Assembly (NCBI RefSeq): GCF_034424525.1
Contig: NZ_CP139979.1
Coordinates: forward strand, 2,065,501 to 2,129,500
Direction: 5' to 3'
From: Sphingobium yanoikuyae
GTDB lineage: Bacteria; Pseudomonadota; Alphaproteobacteria; Sphingomonadales; Sphingomonadaceae
DNA length: 64,000 bases
This document shows positions 61,471 to 64,000 of this stretch, piece after piece. Within the stretch, counting starts at the first letter, position 1; the number at the start of each line of letters is the position of its first letter. Made by a program: the position numbers and the translations under genes. The notes under the pieces were generated by a model. That model was given only the letters and a program-made list of their open reading frames with translations, ran no database searches and was not told where the DNA came from.

Positions 61471-61656
61471 GAAATAAACCCCGCATATTCCCCAGAGACG
61501 AAGAATGGGCGGAACCAATTGCTGCAATCTATCGCGCTATGGTTAAGGCGAATTTACCCTAAACGGTTCAGTTACGATGTCAGAACAAGCGGCCAATGGC
61601 TGTTGTTGTTATACCCCTGAAACGGCCGAAAATCGACAGCGCAACGGATCGAAAAG

Positions 61657-62217
61657 TCAGGCCGACCCGCCGCCGCTCACCAGATGGGCCGAATCGACCC
61701 CTGCAGCGGCATAGGCCGCGCGCCATTTGCGGTGCGCAGGCGTGTCGAACAGCAGGGCCGCATCACCCTCGGCCAGGAACCAGCTTTCGCCCGCCATTTC
61801 CCGTTCCAGCTGGCCCGCGCCCCAGCCCGCATAGCCCAGCGCGACAAGATAGCGGCTCGGGCCGCGCCCTTCGGCAATCGCCTTCAATATATCGAGCGAG
61901 CCGGAAAGTCCCCAGTCCGGCCCGGACTGCACCATATCCTGCCCCGCCCAATCGAGCGAATGCAGCACGAAGCCGCGCCGCGGCTCCACCGGCCCGCCCT
62001 TCAGAACAGGCTGGTCAGGAATGGCCGAAGCGTCGATATCGAAACTCTGGAGCAAGTCGCGCAAGCCGACCCCCTCGACCTCCTCGCTCAGGGAAATGCC
62101 CAGCGCCCCATCCTCGTCATGCACGCACAGCGCAATCACGGAATGGTCGAAGCGCTCATCTTCCATGCCCGGCAATGCCAGTAGGAAGCGGCCGCCATAG
62201 AAGCGCGGATCGGTCAT
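61657..62217 (-). CDS. yqgE: YqgE/AlgH family protein (DUF179)
   Basis: A 186-residue protein of the UPF0301/AlgH family. Conserved blocks are YGGRFLLALPGMEDERFDHSVIALCVHDEDGALGI near the N-terminus (here without a gap), VLKGGPVEPRRGFVLHS, SLDILKAIAEG and LVALGYAGWGAGQLEREMAGESW. AlgH was named as an alginate regulator in Pseudomonas, but the biochemical role is not established. The frame stays open far upstream (to 63921), antisense to two other genes; the family start MTDPRFYGG is at 62217. Confidence 0.92.
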   Translation of the reverse strand: MTDPRFYGGRFLLALPGMEDERFDHSVIALCVHDEDGALGISLSEEVEGVGLRDLLQSFDIDASAIPDQPVLKGGPVEPRRGFVLHSLDWAGQDMVQSGPDWGLSGSLDILKAIAEGRGPSRYLVALGYAGWGAGQLEREMAGESWFLAEGDAALLFDTPAHRKWRAAYAAAGVDSAHLVSGGGSA

Positions 62218-62361
62218 GCTGCGGAATATAGGCAGAAACGCGCCAATGCCAATCGGCGACCGTCGCGACAAAGGGGCATCGTGCCATATTCCGCGCCCGC
62301 ACCCTTGACAGCGAAGGCGCGAGCAACGAACTCCGCGACGCCACAGGCCAGGAGACAAGAT

Positions 62362-62844
62362 ATGACCATCGCCAAGGGTGATCGCCTTCCCAGCACGACC
62401 TTCATGAAGATGACCGAAAACGGCCCCGAACAGGTTGTTTCGGACGAATATTTCGCGGGCCGCACCGTCGCCCTCTTCTCGGTGCCCGGCGCCTTCACGC
62501 CGACCTGCTCGGCCAAGCACCTGCCCGGCTTCATCGAAAAGGCCGACGCCCTCAAGGGCAAGGGCGTCGACGAGATCGCCTGCACCGCCGTCAACGACGC
62601 CTTCGTCATGGGCGCATGGGGCAAGTCGGCCGGCGCCGATGACAAGGTGACCATGCTGGCAGACGGCAATGGCAGCTTCGCGCAGGCCGTGGGCCTGACC
62701 ATGGACGGCAGCAAGTTCGGCCTTGGCGAGCGCGGCCAGCGCTTCTCGATGATCGTCAAGGACGGTGTCGTCGAGGAACTGAACGTCGAAGCACCGGGCG
62801 ACTTCAAGGTCTCCTCGGCTGACTTCATGCTCGAGCAGCTCTGA
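62362..62844 (+). CDS. Peroxiredoxin, Prx5 type
   Basis: A 160-residue thiol peroxidase reducing H2O2 and alkyl hydroperoxides. It has GDRLPSTTF at the N-terminus, the peroxidatic Cys in VPGAFTPTCSAKHLPGF (about residue 50), VNDAFVMGAWGKS and a Prx5-type GLGERGQRFSMIV with catalytic Arg. Start ATG 62362 is preceded by AGGAGACAAG. Divergent from yqgE by 144 bp, which must contain both promoters. Followed by a strong terminator. Confidence 0.95.
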   Translation: MTIAKGDRLPSTTFMKMTENGPEQVVSDEYFAGRTVALFSVPGAFTPTCSAKHLPGFIEKADALKGKGVDEIACTAVNDAFVMGAWGKSAGADDKVTMLADGNGSFAQAVGLTMDGSKFGLGERGQRFSMIVKDGVVEELNVEAPGDFKVSSADFMLEQL

Positions 62845-62853
62845 ATTTTCCGG

Positions 62854-62892
62854 TCGCGCGCCCGGCCGGATCGGTCGGGCGCGCGATTGTTT
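62854..62892 (+). terminator. Rho-independent terminator after the peroxiredoxin gene
   Basis: A perfect 11-bp stem (TCGCGCGCCCG / CGGGCGCGCGA) with an 11-nt loop, followed by TTGTTT, starts 10 bp after the stop codon. Confidence 0.85.
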
Positions 62893-62937
62893 CGCTGGCA
62901 TCTTCCTTCCGTCACACAAGTGCGGTAGCAAGAGGTG

Positions 62938-64000
62938 ATGACACAGAGCATCGGCACAGCGATCGTCGCGCAACTCGACGCCATCTATCAGACATCCATC
63001 GAAAATCTGCGGGAGGCCATGCGCGCCTATGCCCGCGATGGCAGCATACCGCCGCCCGAGGCTCGGGCCGACCGGCGCTTCTGCTATCCCGAACTGCGGG
63101 TCACCTATCAGGATGACAGCCAGGCACCGCCGCCGGGCCGCTCCTTCGCGCGCCTGTCGAAGCCCGGCCGCTACGTGACCACGGTCACCCGGCCCGCGAT
63201 GTTCGCCGATTATCTCGCCGAACAGATCGACCTTCTGGTCCGCGATTATGGCGTGGAGGTCGAAACCGGCCTGTCGGATCAACAGATCCCCTTCCCCTAT
63301 GTCCTCGACGGGCTCGACATCAATGCGCTCGACGGCACGCCGCCGACCGAACTGGCGCGCCACTTCCCGGCAACGGAACTGGCAGAGATCGGCGATGAGA
63401 TCGCCGACGGACTGTTCACGCCCGATGCCGAAGGGGACCGTCCGCTTGCCCTGTTCGACGGGCTGCGCACCGATTTTTCGCTGGCGCGCCTGAAGCACTA
63501 TACCGGCACGCCGGCGGAGCATGTGCAGCGCTATATCCTGTTCACCAACTATCATCGTTATGTCGACGAGTTCGTGGACTGGGCCTGCAAGGAACTGCAG
63601 CGCCCGGACAGCCGCTTCACCGCGCTGTCGGGTGCCGGTGGCGTCTATGTGACGCCCGAAACCGCCGACCCCGCACAGATGATCGCCGACAGCGCCTGGC
63701 GCAAGCACCAGATGCCGGCCTATCATCTGATCGCACCGGGTCGCAGCGGCATCACCCTTGTCAACATCGGCGTCGGCCCGTCCAACGCCAAGACCATCTG
63801 CGACCACCTGGCCGTGGTGCGCCCGGAAGCCTGGCTGATGATCGGCCATTGCGGCGGCCTGCGCCCCAGCCAGCGGATCGGCGACTATGTGCTGGCCCAT
63901 GCCTATCTGCGCGATGACCATGTGCTGGACGAAATGCTGCCGCCGGAAATCCCGGTGCCGGCGATCGCCGAGGTCCAGGTCGCAATGGCGAGCGCCGCCG
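62938..64000 (+). CDS. amn: AMP nucleosidase, N-terminal 354 codons (runs off the window)
   Basis: This enzyme hydrolyses AMP to adenine and ribose 5-phosphate. The N-terminal AMN domain (MTQSIGTAIVAQLDAIYQTS, RYVTTVTRPAMFADYLAEQI, YVLDGLDINALDG) is followed by YILFTNYHRYVDEFVDWA and the start of the nucleoside phosphorylase-like catalytic domain (LVNIGVGPSNAKTICDHLAVVRPEAWLMIGHCGGLR). ATG 62938 follows AAGAGG. The gene continues past 64000; full-length Amn is about 480-490 residues, so roughly a quarter is missing. Confidence 0.94.
   Translation, partial: MTQSIGTAIVAQLDAIYQTSIENLREAMRAYARDGSIPPPEARADRRFCYPELRVTYQDDSQAPPPGRSFARLSKPGRYVTTVTRPAMFADYLAEQIDLLVRDYGVEVETGLSDQQIPFPYVLDGLDINALDGTPPTELARHFPATELAEIGDEIADGLFTPDAEGDRPLALFDGLRTDFSLARLKHYTGTPAEHVQRYILFTNYHRYVDEFVDWACKELQRPDSRFTALSGAGGVYVTPETADPAQMIADSAWRKHQMPAYHLIAPGRSGITLVNIGVGPSNAKTICDHLAVVRPEAWLMIGHCGGLRPSQRIGDYVLAHAYLRDDHVLDEMLPPEIPVPAIAEVQVAMASAA

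Noticed and set aside
61657..63921. 754-codon minus-strand frame covering yqgE, the peroxiredoxin and amn
   Set aside because: Only its C-terminal 186 codons are a real gene (YqgE). The rest is antisense to well-supported genes.
1..64000. CRISPR array, prophage, toxin-antitoxin or restriction system
   Set aside because: I saw no regularly spaced repeats, cas genes, phage structural genes, integrase or paired defence genes in the window.

Overview
The window looks like chromosomal DNA of a sphingomonad-type alphaproteobacterium (Sphingobium/Novosphingobium-like). This is an inference from the high GC content, a DivL-type pseudo-histidine kinase, a sphingomonad-style TonB-dependent receptor, AddAB in place of RecBCD, the AmgK/MurU cell-wall recycling pair, and ISNCY/IS5/IS3 remnants. 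Nothing in the sequence names the species.

Layout. (1) 1-2.6 kb: the 5' end of a hydroxypyruvate isomerase-like gene and a TonB-dependent receptor, both leftward. (2) 2.7-3.95 kb: a graveyard of three interleaved transposase fragments (IS5, IS3, ISNCY). (3) 4.0-14.0 kb: a tight leftward run mltB - rlpA - dac - tmk - holB - metG - tatD - MBL hydrolase - retropepsin-like protease - MHS-type MFS transporter, mostly with 1-17 bp overlaps, joining peptidoglycan remodelling to dTMP/DNA/Met-tRNA housekeeping. (4) 14.1 kb: tRNA-Ser(UGA). (5) 14.5-39.6 kb: a large exopolysaccharide (EPS) locus. It has a priming sugar-phosphate transferase, a FixL/FixJ-like two-component pair, a Wzx flippase, acyltransferases, an epimerase, a secreted GH5 glycosidase, an outer-membrane barrel, a Wza-type exporter, an AAA ATPase, a Wzc-like polymerase co-regulator, a degenerate BY-kinase-like protein, a GT4-GT26 fusion, GT2 and GT4 enzymes, an ExoV-like pyruvyltransferase, a GumK-like (GT70) glucuronosyltransferase and a Wzy-like polymerase. 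(6) 39.7-39.95 kb: another IS5 remnant. (7) 40-47.9 kb: a glycine-zipper protein, secA, a GT39/ArnT-like membrane glycosyltransferase, argJ, an inositol-monophosphatase family gene and a GST. (8) 47.9-59.2 kb: leftward divL - tsaE - amgK - murU - addB - addA - trxA. (9) 59.3-64 kb: ahcY with a structured leader, a small secreted protein, yqgE/algH, a Prx5-type peroxiredoxin and the start of AMP nucleosidase.

How the genes fit together. The EPS locus contains counterparts of nearly all xanthan gum functions (GumB, C, D, E, F, H, J, K, L, M), reorganised. GumH-like and GumM-like enzymes (GT4 and GT26) are fused into one 631-residue protein. The cytoplasmic BY-kinase partner has lost its P-loop, and an intact P-loop AAA ATPase sits beside it. 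The predicted product is an acidic polymer carrying glucuronate, probably with pyruvate ketals and O-acyl groups. The AAA ATPase/pseudokinase pair and the GT fusion are the best candidates for something undescribed. The EPS block is flanked by a tRNA-Ser and an IS5 remnant, carries AT-rich promoter islands, and contains a GT4 gene whose 5' end is compositionally foreign, all consistent with modular exchange.
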